This document shows, piece after piece, positions 1 through 7,900 of a stretch of DNA of 64,000 nucleotides (the first letter of the stretch is position 1; the number at the start of each line of letters is the position of its first letter). Below the pieces are notes generated by a model. It was not told where the DNA came from, made no database searches, and saw only the letters and a list, made by a program, of their open reading frames with translations. Source of the DNA: Limanda limanda (Eukaryota > Chordata > Actinopteri > Pleuronectiformes > Pleuronectidae); assembly GCF_963576545.1 (NCBI RefSeq), contig NW_026870589.1:186001-250000 (forward strand), read 5' to 3'. The position numbers and the translations under genes were made by a program.

Positions 1-25
1 TTTTTTGTGAAGGTCGGAGAGACTT
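1..25 (+). repeat. Partial monomer, last 25 bp
   Basis: This is the end of the 44-bp tail shared by types A and B: the poly-T tract, then the GTGAAGGTCGG stretch and the terminal GAGACTT. The window edge cuts the unit, so its type cannot be told. By position it corresponds to the end of the A unit at 4832-4994. Confidence 0.95.
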
Positions 26-91
26 GGAAAGTGGTTGCATCTGGACTAATTTGGGTCCTGCGGATCGATTGGTACCATCCCCGAGCTTGTA

Positions 92-110
92 CGACCTTCG
101 GAAGAGGTCG
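92..110. repeat. Type B hairpin CGACCT / AGGTCG
   Basis: Six-base arms at unit positions 67-72 and 80-85 enclose a seven-base loop. In the GGAAAAGG variant (3226, 8195, 10127, 12059, 15909, 19441, 24424, 26024, 30674, 44610) loop base 79 becomes A and can pair with T73, lengthening the stem by one pair. In the GGTCAACC variant (501, 5470, 17509) the outermost pair is lost. The right arm overlaps the palindrome GGTCGACC at 106-113. Confidence 0.78.
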
Positions 111-113
111 ACC
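106..113. repeat. 8-bp palindrome GGTCGACC in type B
   Basis: A perfect palindrome at B positions 81-88, followed by GACGAAATTC. It lies in the 31-bp stretch that the telomeric segment replaces in type A, so it is specific to B and to the chimeric units. The central CpG is changed to CA in the B units at 501, 5470 and 17509. Confidence 0.85.
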
Positions 114-180
114 GACGAAATTCCCCCAAATCTGAGGAGATATTCTTGAATAACTTTTTTTGTGAAGGTCGGAGAGACTT

Positions 181-337
181 GCAAGTAGGCTCTACCCCCA
201 CTAAATGGGGTAGCGCGCATCGATCGGTACCATCCTTGAGCTTCTCCGACTTTCGGAAGGGTTAGGGTTAGGGATGAAAGCACATAGGAGAAAGAGATAT
301 TCTTGAATAACTTTTTTTGTGAAGGTCGGAGAGACTT
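181..337 (+). repeat. Type A' monomer (157 bp), telomeric tract one hexamer short
   Basis: Identical in plan to type A but with GGG(TTAGGG)2, so it has only three G3 runs and is exactly 6 bp shorter. The 19 A' units start at 181, 2262, 5150, 7231, 14945, 17189, 22327, 24742, 28103, 32908, 34190, 38040, 41564, 42039, 45727, 47319, 48601, 51644 and 55168. Many are copies of one another carried along by larger duplications: for example 2262, 7231, 14945 and 22327 all share GAGCTTTTCC, and 28103 and 42039 share AAATAGGG. Hexamer loss therefore arose a few times, by slippage or unequal exchange, and was then spread. None lies right of 55.4 kb. Confidence 0.93.
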
Positions 338-343
338 GCAAGT
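334..343. repeat. 10-bp perfect palindrome ACTTGCAAGT at the start of A units
   Basis: The last four bases of any monomer (ACTT) plus the first six of an A monomer (GCAAGT) form a perfect 10-bp palindrome. It appears at nearly every junction leading into an A unit and is absent at junctions leading into B (ACTTGGAAAG or ACTTGAAAAG). A few copies are broken by GCAGGT (28742, 30829, 32427, 42678, 44765, 46838). It thus marks A heads against B heads. Function is unknown. Confidence 0.85.
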
Positions 344-348
344 AGGCT

Positions 349-370
349 CTACCCCCACTAAATGGGGTAG
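349..370. repeat. Hairpin in type A head: CTACCCCCA / TGGGGTAG
   Basis: Arms at unit positions 12-20 and 26-33 form eight base pairs with one bulged C and a five-base CTAAA loop. The GGGGTTGC form, common in A units that follow a B, puts T opposite T and loses the second outermost pair. The TGGGATAG variant at 1781, 6750, 14464 and 21846 loses an inner pair. Type B has no matching hairpin in its head. The arm TGGGG adds another G run about 50 bases upstream of the telomeric tract. Confidence 0.8.
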
Positions 371-375
371 CGCGC

Positions 376-388
376 ATCGATCGGTACC
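376..388. repeat. Conserved ATCGAT-GGTACC core shared by A and B
   Basis: ATCGAT (positions 39-44) and GGTACC (46-51) sit at the same unit positions in both types, separated by C in A and T in B. Together with the following bases up to position 80 they form the conserved middle of the monomer (35 of 42 positions identical between types). GGTACC is lost in a diagnostic A variant reading GATCCGTACC (1137, 6106, 13820, 21202) and in a B variant reading GGTACACTCC (2107, 7076, 14790, 22172). The only A/B switch points seen, in the two chimeric units, fall here. Confidence 0.88.
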
Positions 389-401
389 ATCCTTGAGCTT
401 C

Positions 402-414
402 TCCGACTTTCGGA
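402..414. repeat. Short dyad TCCGA-CTT-TCGGA just before the telomeric tract in A
   Basis: A 5-bp perfect inverted repeat with a three-base spacer at unit positions 65-77, ending two bases before the first GGG. It is altered in some copies: GAGCTTTTCC (2262, 33391, 60934), GAGCTCCTCC (28742, 42678), and TTTCGTAAG (819, 5788, 13502, 20884). The homologous place in B holds a different inverted repeat. Confidence 0.75.
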
Positions 415-415
415 A

Positions 416-436
416 GGGTTAGGGTTAGGGTTAGGG
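416..436 (+). repeat. Telomeric tract GGG(TTAGGG)3 with G-quadruplex potential (representative of about 260)
   Basis: Four GGG runs separated by TTA, the same core as the human telomeric repeat, which is known to fold into an intramolecular G-quadruplex. The tract lies at unit positions 79-99 of every full A monomer, always with the G-rich strand on +. Altered tracts include a CTA loop at 656, 5625, 13339 and 20721 (all G runs kept); TTAGTG in the middle at 27141, 29223 and 43159; GTTAGTGATG, which removes the last run, at 31310, 33709, 37559, 45246, 48120 and 51163; and GGAATG, which shortens the last run to two G, at 40439, 41401, 54043, 55005, 57249, 62703 and 63828. Whether quadruplexes form in the cell is inference. 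Confidence 0.9.
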
Positions 437-460
437 ATGAAAGCACATAGGAGAAAGAGA

Positions 461-472
461 TATTCTTGAATA
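461..472. repeat. AT-rich dyad TATTC-TT-GAATA
   Basis: A 5+5 inverted repeat with a two-base spacer, in the shared tail and therefore in virtually all 399 monomers. It contains TTCNNGAA, the tail-to-tail pair of half-sites found in heat-shock elements, but no clear third half-site stands on either side. Binding by a heat-shock factor is only a suggestion. Confidence 0.6.
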
Positions 473-774
473 ACTTCTTTTGTGAAGGTCGGAGAGACTT
501 GGAAAGTGGTTGCATCTGGACTAATTTGGGTCCTGCAGATCGATTGGTACCATCCCCGAGCTTGTACGACCTTCGGAAGAGGTCAACCGACGAAATTCCC
601 CCAAATCTGAGGAGATATTCTTGAATAACTTTTTTTGTGAAGGTCGGAGAGACTTGCAAGTAGGCTCTACCCCCACTAAATGGGGTTGCGCGCATCGATC
701 GGTACCATCCTTGAGCTTCTCCGACTTTCGGAAGGGTTAGGGTTAGGGCTAGGGATGAAAGCACATAGGAGAAA

Positions 775-818
775 GAGATATTCTTGAATAACTTTTTTTG
801 TGAAGGTCGGAGAGACTT
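775..818 (+). repeat. 44-bp tail module identical in A and B monomers
   Basis: Unit positions 120-163 of A and 112-155 of B are the same 44 bases: GAGATATTC, the dyad TATTC-TT-GAATA, a run of seven T, GTGAAGG and the terminal GAGACTT. It is the least variable part of the array. Rare changes include AGAAATATTC (1944, 6913, 14627, 22009), TTTTTGGTGAAGG (28260, 42196), TTTTTCTGAAGG (30185, 44121), TGTAAAGG (right domain) and GAATTACTT (41246, 54850). Complete identity here, against 55% identity in the heads, suggests either constraint or conversion between types. Confidence 0.9.
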
Positions 819-3706
819 GCAAGTAGGCTCTACCCCCACTAAATGGGGTAGCACGCATCGATCGGTACCATCCTTGAGCTTCTCCGACTTTCGTAAGGGT
901 TAGGGTTAGGGTTAGGGATGAAAGCACGTAGGAGAAAGAGATATTCTTGAATAACTTTTTTTGTGAAGGTCGGAGAGACTTGAAAAGTGGTTGCATCTGG
1001 ACTAATTTGGGTCCTGCGGATCGATTGGTACCATCCCCGAGCTTGTACGACCTTCGGAAGAGGTCGACCGACGAAATTCCCCCAAATCTGAGGAGATATT
1101 CTTGAATAACTTTTTTTGTGAAGGTCGGAGAGACTTGCAAGTAGGCTCTACCCCCACTAAATGGGGTAGCGCGCATCGATCCGTACCATCCTTGAGCTTC
1201 TCCGACTTTCGGAAGGGTTAGGGTTAGGGTTAGGGATGAAAGCACATAGGAGAAAGAGATATTCTTGAATAACTTTTTTTGTGAAGGTCGGAGAGACTTG
1301 CAAGTAGGCTCTACCCCCACTAAATGGGGTAGCGCGCATCGATCGGTACCATCCTTGAGCTTCTCCGACTTTCGGAAGGGTTAGGGTTAGGGTTAGGGAT
1401 GAAAGCACATAGGAGAAAGAGATATTCTTGAATAACTTTTTTTGTGAAGGTCGGAGAGACTTGGAAAGTGGTTGCATCTGGACTAATTTGGGTCCTGCTG
1501 ATCGATTGGTACCATCCCCGAGCTTGTACGACCTTCGGAAGAGGTCGACCGACGAAATTCCCCCAAATCTGAGGAGATATTCTTGAATAACTTTTTTTGT
1601 GAAGGTCGGAGAGACTTGCAAGTAGGCTCTACCCCCACTAAATGGGGTTGCGCGCATCGATCGGTACCATCCTTGAGCTTCTCCGACTTTCGGAAGGGTT
1701 AGGGTTAGGGTTAGGGATGAAAGCACATAGGAGAAAGAGATATTCTTGAATAACTTTTTTTGTGAAGGTCGGAGAGACTTGCAAGTAGGCTCTACCCCCA
1801 CTAAATGGGATAGCGCGCATCGATCGGTACCATCCTTGAGCTTCTCCGACTTTCGGAAGGGTTAGGGTTAGGGTTAGGGATGAAAGCACATAGGAGAAAG
1901 AGATATTCTTGAATAACTTTTTTTGTGAAGGTCGGAGAGACTTGCAAGTAGGCTCTACCCCCACTAAATGGGGTAGCGCGCATCGATCGGTACCATCCTT
2001 GAGCTTCTCCGACTTTCGGAAGGGTTAGGGTTAGGGTTAGGGATGAAAGCACATAGGAGAAAGAAATATTCTTGAATAACTTTTTTTGTGAAGGTCGGAG
2101 AGACTTGGAAAGTGGTTGCATCTGGACTAATTTGGGTCCTGCGGATCGATTGGTACACTCCCCGAGCTTGTACGACCTTCGGAAGAGGTCGACCGACGAA
2201 ATTCCCCCAAATCTGAGGAGATATTCTTGAATAACTTTTTTTGTGAAGGTCGGAGAGACTTGCAAGTAGGCTCTACCCCCACTAAATGGGGTAGCGCGCA
2301 TCGATCGGTACCATCCTTGAGCTTTTCCGACTTTCGGAAGGGTTAGGGTTAGGGATGAAAGCACATAGGAGAAAGAGATATTCTTGAATAACTTTTTTTG
2401 TGAAGGTCGGAGAGACTTGCAAGTAGGCTCTACCCCCACTAAATGGGGTAGCACGCATCGATCGGTACCATCCTTGAGCTTCTCCGACTTTCGGAAGGGT
2501 TAGGGTTAGGGTTAGGGATGAAAGCACATAGGAGAAAGAGATATTCTTGAATAACTTTTTTTGTGAAGGTCGGAGAGACTTGGAAAGTGGTTGCATCTGG
2601 ACTAATTTGGGTCCTGCGGATCGATTGGTACCATCCCCGAGCTTGTACGACCTTCGAAAGAGGTCGACCGACGAAATTCTCCCAAATCTGAGGAGATATT
2701 CTTGAATAACTTTTTTTGTGAAGGTCGGAGAGACTTGCAAGTAGGCTCTACCCCCACTAAATGGGGTTGCGCGCATCGATCGGTACCATCCTTGAGCTTC
2801 TCCGACTTTCGGAAGGGTTAGGGTTAGGGTTAGGGATGAAAGCACATAGGAGAAAGAGATATTCTTGAATAACTTTTTTTGTGAAGGTCGGAGAGACTTG
2901 CAAGTAGGCTCTACCCCCACTAAATGGGGTAGCGCGCATCGATCGGTACCATCCTTGAGCTTCTCCGACTTTCGGAAGGGTTAGGGTTAGGGTTAGGGAT
3001 GAAAGCACATAGGAGAAAGAGATATTCTTGAATAACTTTTTTTGTGAAGGTCGGAGAGACTTGCAAGTAGGCTCTACCCCCACTAAATGGGGTAGCGCGC
3101 ATCGATCGGTACCATCCTTGAGCTTCTCCGACTTTCGGAAGGGTTAGGGTTAGGGTTAGGGATGAAAGCACATAGGAGAAAGAGATATTCTTGAATAACT
3201 TTTTTTGTGAAGGTCGGAGAGACTTGGAAAGTGGTTGCATCTGGACTAATTTGGGTCCTGCGGATCGATTGGTACCATCCCCGAGCTTGTACGACCTTCG
3301 GAAAAGGTCGACCGACGAAATTCCCCCAAATCTGAGGAGATATTCTTGAATAACTTTTTTTGTGAAGGTCGGAGAGACTTGCAAGTAGGCTCTACCCCCA
3401 CTAAATGGGGTAGCGCGCATCGATCGGTACCATCCTTGAGCTTCTCCGACTTTCGGAAGGGTTAGGGTTAGGGTTAGGGATGAAAGCACATAGGAGAAAG
3501 AGATATTCTTGAATAACTTTTTTTGTGAAGGTCGGAGAGACTTGCAAGTAGGCTCTACCCCCACTAAATGGGGTAGCGCGCATCGATCGGTACCATCCTT
3601 GAGCTTCTCCGACTTTCGGAAGGGTTAGGGTTAGGGTTAGGGATGAAAGCACATAGGAGAAAGAGATATTCTTGAATAACTTTTTTTGTGAAGGTCGGAG
3701 AGACTT

Positions 3707-4350
3707 GGAAAGTGGTTGCATCTGGACTAATTTGGGTCCTGCAGATCGATTGGTACCATCCCCGAGCTTGTACGACCTTCGGAAGAGGTCGACCGACGAA
3801 ATTCCCCCAAATCTGAGGAGATATTCTTGAATAACTTTTTTTGTGAAGGTCGGAGAGACTTGCAAGTAGGCTCTACCCCCACTAAATGGGGTTGCGCGCA
3901 TCGATCGGTACCATCCTTGAGCTTCTCCGACTTTCGGAAGGGTTAGGGTTAGGGTTAGGGATGAAAGCACATAGGAGAAAGAGATATTCTTGAATAACTT
4001 TTTTTGTGAAGGTCGGAGAGACTTGCAAGTAGGCTCTACCCCCACTAAATGGGGTTGCGCGCATCGATCGGTACCATCCTTGAGCTTCTCCGACTTTCGG
4101 AAGGGTTAGGGTTAGGGTTAGGGATGAAAGCACATAGGAGAAAGAGATATTCTTGAATAACTTTTTTTGTGAAGGTCGGAGAGACTTGCAAGTAGGCTCT
4201 ACCCCCACTAAATGGGGTAGCACGCATCGATCGGTACCATCCTTGAGCTTCTCCGACTTTCGGAAGGGTTAGGGTTAGGGTTAGGGATGAAAGCACATAG
4301 GAGAAAGAGATATTCTTGAATAACTTTTTTTGTGAAGGTCGGAGAGACTT
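3707..4350 (+). repeat. 644-bp HOR copy, first of a local tandem pair
   Basis: B with GCAGAT, then A with GGGGTTGC, A with GGGGTTGC and A with GCACGC. The next 644 bp (4351-4994) have the same four units with the same marks, so this is a recent one-HOR duplication. The matching place in block L2 does not show it: there B 9320 is of the CTTCGAAAG type. Confidence 0.85.
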
Positions 4351-4994
4351 GGAAAGTGGTTGCATCTGGACTAATTTGGGTCCTGCAGATCGATTGGTAC
4401 CATCCCCGAGCTTGTACGACCTTCGGAAGAGGTCGACCGACGAAATTCCCCCAAATCTGAGGAGATATTCTTGAATAACTTTTTTTGTGAAGGTCGGAGA
4501 GACTTGCAAGTAGGCTCTACCCCCACTAAATGGGGTTGCGCGCATCGATCGGTACCATCCTTGAGCTTCTCCGACTTTCGGAAGGGTTAGGGTTAGGGTT
4601 AGGGATGAAAGCACATAGGAGAAAGAGATATTCTTGAATAACTTTTTTTGTGAAGGTCGGAGAGACTTGCAAGTAGGCTCTACCCCCACTAAATGGGGTT
4701 GCGCGCATCGATCGGTACCATCCTTGAGCTTCTCCGACTTTCGGAAGGGTTAGGGTTAGGGTTAGGGATGAAAGCACATAGGAGAAAGAGATATTCTTGA
4801 ATAACTTTTTTTGTGAAGGTCGGAGAGACTTGCAAGTAGGCTCTACCCCCACTAAATGGGGTAGCACGCATCGATCGGTACCATCCTTGAGCTTCTCCGA
4901 CTTTCGGAAGGGTTAGGGTTAGGGTTAGGGATGAAAGCACATAGGAGAAAGAGATATTCTTGAATAACTTTTTTTGTGAAGGTCGGAGAGACTT
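4351..4994 (+). repeat. 644-bp HOR copy, second of a local tandem pair
   Basis: Same B(GCAGAT), A(TTGC), A(TTGC), A(GCACGC) order as 3707-4350. It is followed by B 4995, the start of the second 5-kb block. Confidence 0.85.
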
Positions 4995-7900
4995 GGAAAG
5001 TGGTTGCATCTGGACTAATTTGGGTCCTGCGGATCGATTGGTACCATCCCCGAGCTTGTACGACCTTCGGAAGAGGTCGACCGACGAAATTCCCCCAAAT
5101 CTGAGGAGATATTCTTGAATAACTTTTTTTGTGAAGGTCGGAGAGACTTGCAAGTAGGCTCTACCCCCACTAAATGGGGTAGCGCGCATCGATCGGTACC
5201 ATCCTTGAGCTTCTCCGACTTTCGGAAGGGTTAGGGTTAGGGATGAAAGCACATAGGAGAAAGAGATATTCTTGAATAACTTTTTTTGTGAAGGTCGGAG
5301 AGACTTGCAAGTAGGCTCTACCCCCACTAAATGGGGTAGCGCGCATCGATCGGTACCATCCTTGAGCTTCTCCGACTTTCGGAAGGGTTAGGGTTAGGGT
5401 TAGGGATGAAAGCACATAGGAGAAAGAGATATTCTTGAATAACTTCTTTTGTGAAGGTCGGAGAGACTTGGAAAGTGGTTGCATCTGGACTAATTTGGGT
5501 CCTGCAGATCGATTGGTACCATCCCCGAGCTTGTACGACCTTCGGAAGAGGTCAACCGACGAAATTCCCCCAAATCTGAGGAGATATTCTTGAATAACTT
5601 TTTTTGTGAAGGTCGGAGAGACTTGCAAGTAGGCTCTACCCCCACTAAATGGGGTTGCGCGCATCGATCGGTACCATCCTTGAGCTTCTCCGACTTTCGG
5701 AAGGGTTAGGGTTAGGGCTAGGGATGAAAGCACATAGGAGAAAGAGATATTCTTGAATAACTTTTTTTGTGAAGGTCGGAGAGACTTGCAAGTAGGCTCT
5801 ACCCCCACTAAATGGGGTAGCACGCATCGATCGGTACCATCCTTGAGCTTCTCCGACTTTCGTAAGGGTTAGGGTTAGGGTTAGGGATGAAAGCACGTAG
5901 GAGAAAGAGATATTCTTGAATAACTTTTTTTGTGAAGGTCGGAGAGACTTGAAAAGTGGTTGCATCTGGACTAATTTGGGTCCTGCGGATCGATTGGTAC
6001 CATCCCCGAGCTTGTACGACCTTCGGAAGAGGTCGACCGACGAAATTCCCCCAAATCTGAGGAGATATTCTTGAATAACTTTTTTTGTGAAGGTCGGAGA
6101 GACTTGCAAGTAGGCTCTACCCCCACTAAATGGGGTAGCGCGCATCGATCCGTACCATCCTTGAGCTTCTCCGACTTTCGGAAGGGTTAGGGTTAGGGTT
6201 AGGGATGAAAGCACATAGGAGAAAGAGATATTCTTGAATAACTTTTTTTGTGAAGGTCGGAGAGACTTGCAAGTAGGCTCTACCCCCACTAAATGGGGTA
6301 GCGCGCATCGATCGGTACCATCCTTGAGCTTCTCCGACTTTCGGAAGGGTTAGGGTTAGGGTTAGGGATGAAAGCACATAGGAGAAAGAGATATTCTTGA
6401 ATAACTTTTTTTGTGAAGGTCGGAGAGACTTGGAAAGTGGTTGCATCTGGACTAATTTGGGTCCTGCTGATCGATTGGTACCATCCCCGAGCTTGTACGA
6501 CCTTCGGAAGAGGTCGACCGACGAAATTCCCCCAAATCTGAGGAGATATTCTTGAATAACTTTTTTTGTGAAGGTCGGAGAGACTTGCAAGTAGGCTCTA
6601 CCCCCACTAAATGGGGTTGCGCGCATCGATCGGTACCATCCTTGAGCTTCTCCGACTTTCGGAAGGGTTAGGGTTAGGGTTAGGGATGAAAGCACATAGG
6701 AGAAAGAGATATTCTTGAATAACTTTTTTTGTGAAGGTCGGAGAGACTTGCAAGTAGGCTCTACCCCCACTAAATGGGATAGCGCGCATCGATCGGTACC
6801 ATCCTTGAGCTTCTCCGACTTTCGGAAGGGTTAGGGTTAGGGTTAGGGATGAAAGCACATAGGAGAAAGAGATATTCTTGAATAACTTTTTTTGTGAAGG
6901 TCGGAGAGACTTGCAAGTAGGCTCTACCCCCACTAAATGGGGTAGCGCGCATCGATCGGTACCATCCTTGAGCTTCTCCGACTTTCGGAAGGGTTAGGGT
7001 TAGGGTTAGGGATGAAAGCACATAGGAGAAAGAAATATTCTTGAATAACTTTTTTTGTGAAGGTCGGAGAGACTTGGAAAGTGGTTGCATCTGGACTAAT
7101 TTGGGTCCTGCGGATCGATTGGTACACTCCCCGAGCTTGTACGACCTTCGGAAGAGGTCGACCGACGAAATTCCCCCAAATCTGAGGAGATATTCTTGAA
7201 TAACTTTTTTTGTGAAGGTCGGAGAGACTTGCAAGTAGGCTCTACCCCCACTAAATGGGGTAGCGCGCATCGATCGGTACCATCCTTGAGCTTTTCCGAC
7301 TTTCGGAAGGGTTAGGGTTAGGGATGAAAGCACATAGGAGAAAGAGATATTCTTGAATAACTTTTTTTGTGAAGGTCGGAGAGACTTGCAAGTAGGCTCT
7401 ACCCCCACTAAATGGGGTAGCACGCATCGATCGGTACCATCCTTGAGCTTCTCCGACTTTCGGAAGGGTTAGGGTTAGGGTTAGGGATGAAAGCACATAG
7501 GAGAAAGAGATATTCTTGAATAACTTTTTTTGTGAAGGTCGGAGAGACTTGGAAAGTGGTTGCATCTGGACTAATTTGGGTCCTGCGGATCGATTGGTAC
7601 CATCCCCGAGCTTGTACGACCTTCGAAAGAGGTCGACCGACGAAATTCTCCCAAATCTGAGGAGATATTCTTGAATAACTTTTTTTGTGAAGGTCGGAGA
7701 GACTTGCAAGTAGGCTCTACCCCCACTAAATGGGGTTGCGCGCATCGATCGGTACCATCCTTGAGCTTCTCCGACTTTCGGAAGGGTTAGGGTTAGGGTT
7801 AGGGATGAAAGCACATAGGAGAAAGAGATATTCTTGAATAACTTTTTTTGTGAAGGTCGGAGAGACTTGCAAGTAGGCTCTACCCCCACTAAATGGGGTA

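Larger units (their letters stand above)
26..180 (+). repeat. Type B monomer (155 bp), reference copy
   Basis: The first complete B unit. The head begins GGAAAGTGG. ATCGAT lies at unit positions 39-44 and GGTACC at 46-51. A 6-bp inverted repeat occupies 67-85, overlapping the 8-bp palindrome GGTCGACC at 81-88, and the shared tail occupies 112-155. No TTAGGG is present. B recurs 118 times and is never followed directly by another complete B. Diagnostic variants of B mark larger blocks: GCAGAT for GCGGAT (501, 3707), CTTCGAAAG with ATTCTCCC (2582, 7551), GGAAAAGG (3226, 10127), GAAAAG at the head (982, 27467), CCATGCCC (36279, 37086), and a TGTAAAGG stretch just before the unit (40284, 60779). 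Confidence 0.96.
338..500 (+). repeat. Type A monomer (163 bp), reference copy
   Basis: Layout in unit coordinates: head GCAAGTAGG; hairpin at 12-33; GCGCGC at 33-38; ATCGAT at 39-44; GGTACC at 46-51; short dyad TCCGA/TCGGA at 65-77; telomeric tract GGG(TTAGGG)3 at 79-99; a 20-bp A-specific stretch starting ATGAAAGC; and the 44-bp tail shared with B at 120-163. This copy has CTTCTTTT in place of the usual seven-T run, a private mark also seen at the same place before B units 5470 and 17509. There are 260 full-length A units. Many that directly follow a B read GGGGTTGC at 27-34, whereas other A units usually read GGGGTAGC. Confidence 0.96.
26..4994 (+). repeat. Left-domain block L1, 4,969 bp
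   Basis: Unit order: B A' A, B A A, B A A, B A A A, B A' A, B A A A, B A A, B A A A, B A A A (475+481+481+644+475+644+481+644+644). The order and the private variants recur with an offset of exactly 4,969 bp from 4995. Marks include CTTCTTTT before B 501, GGTCAACC in B 501, GGGCTAGGG in A 656, TTTCGTAAG and GCACGTAGG in A 819, GATCCGTACC in A 1137, GCTGAT in B 1463, TGGGATAG in A 1781, AGAAATATTC in A 1944 and GGTACACTCC in B 2107. Confidence 0.93.

Noticed and set aside
97..113. CENP-B box in type B around CTTCGGAAGAGG
   Set aside because: The TTCG and the A five bases later fit, but the required CGGG is TCGA. In type A the central A is also missing. I do not call a CENP-B box.
92..113. Rho-independent terminators or operators from the hairpins
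   Set aside because: Stems are short, are not followed by a T run at terminator distance, and there are no genes to terminate or regulate.
138..144. Poly-T runs as RNA polymerase III terminators or as the mark of a retroposon tail
   Set aside because: The run is part of the tail of every monomer. No A-box/B-box promoter, tRNA-like part or target-site duplication accompanies it.
416..436. A true chromosome terminus
   Set aside because: The hexamers occur as two or three copies inside each monomer and never as a long pure run; the array continues past both window edges.
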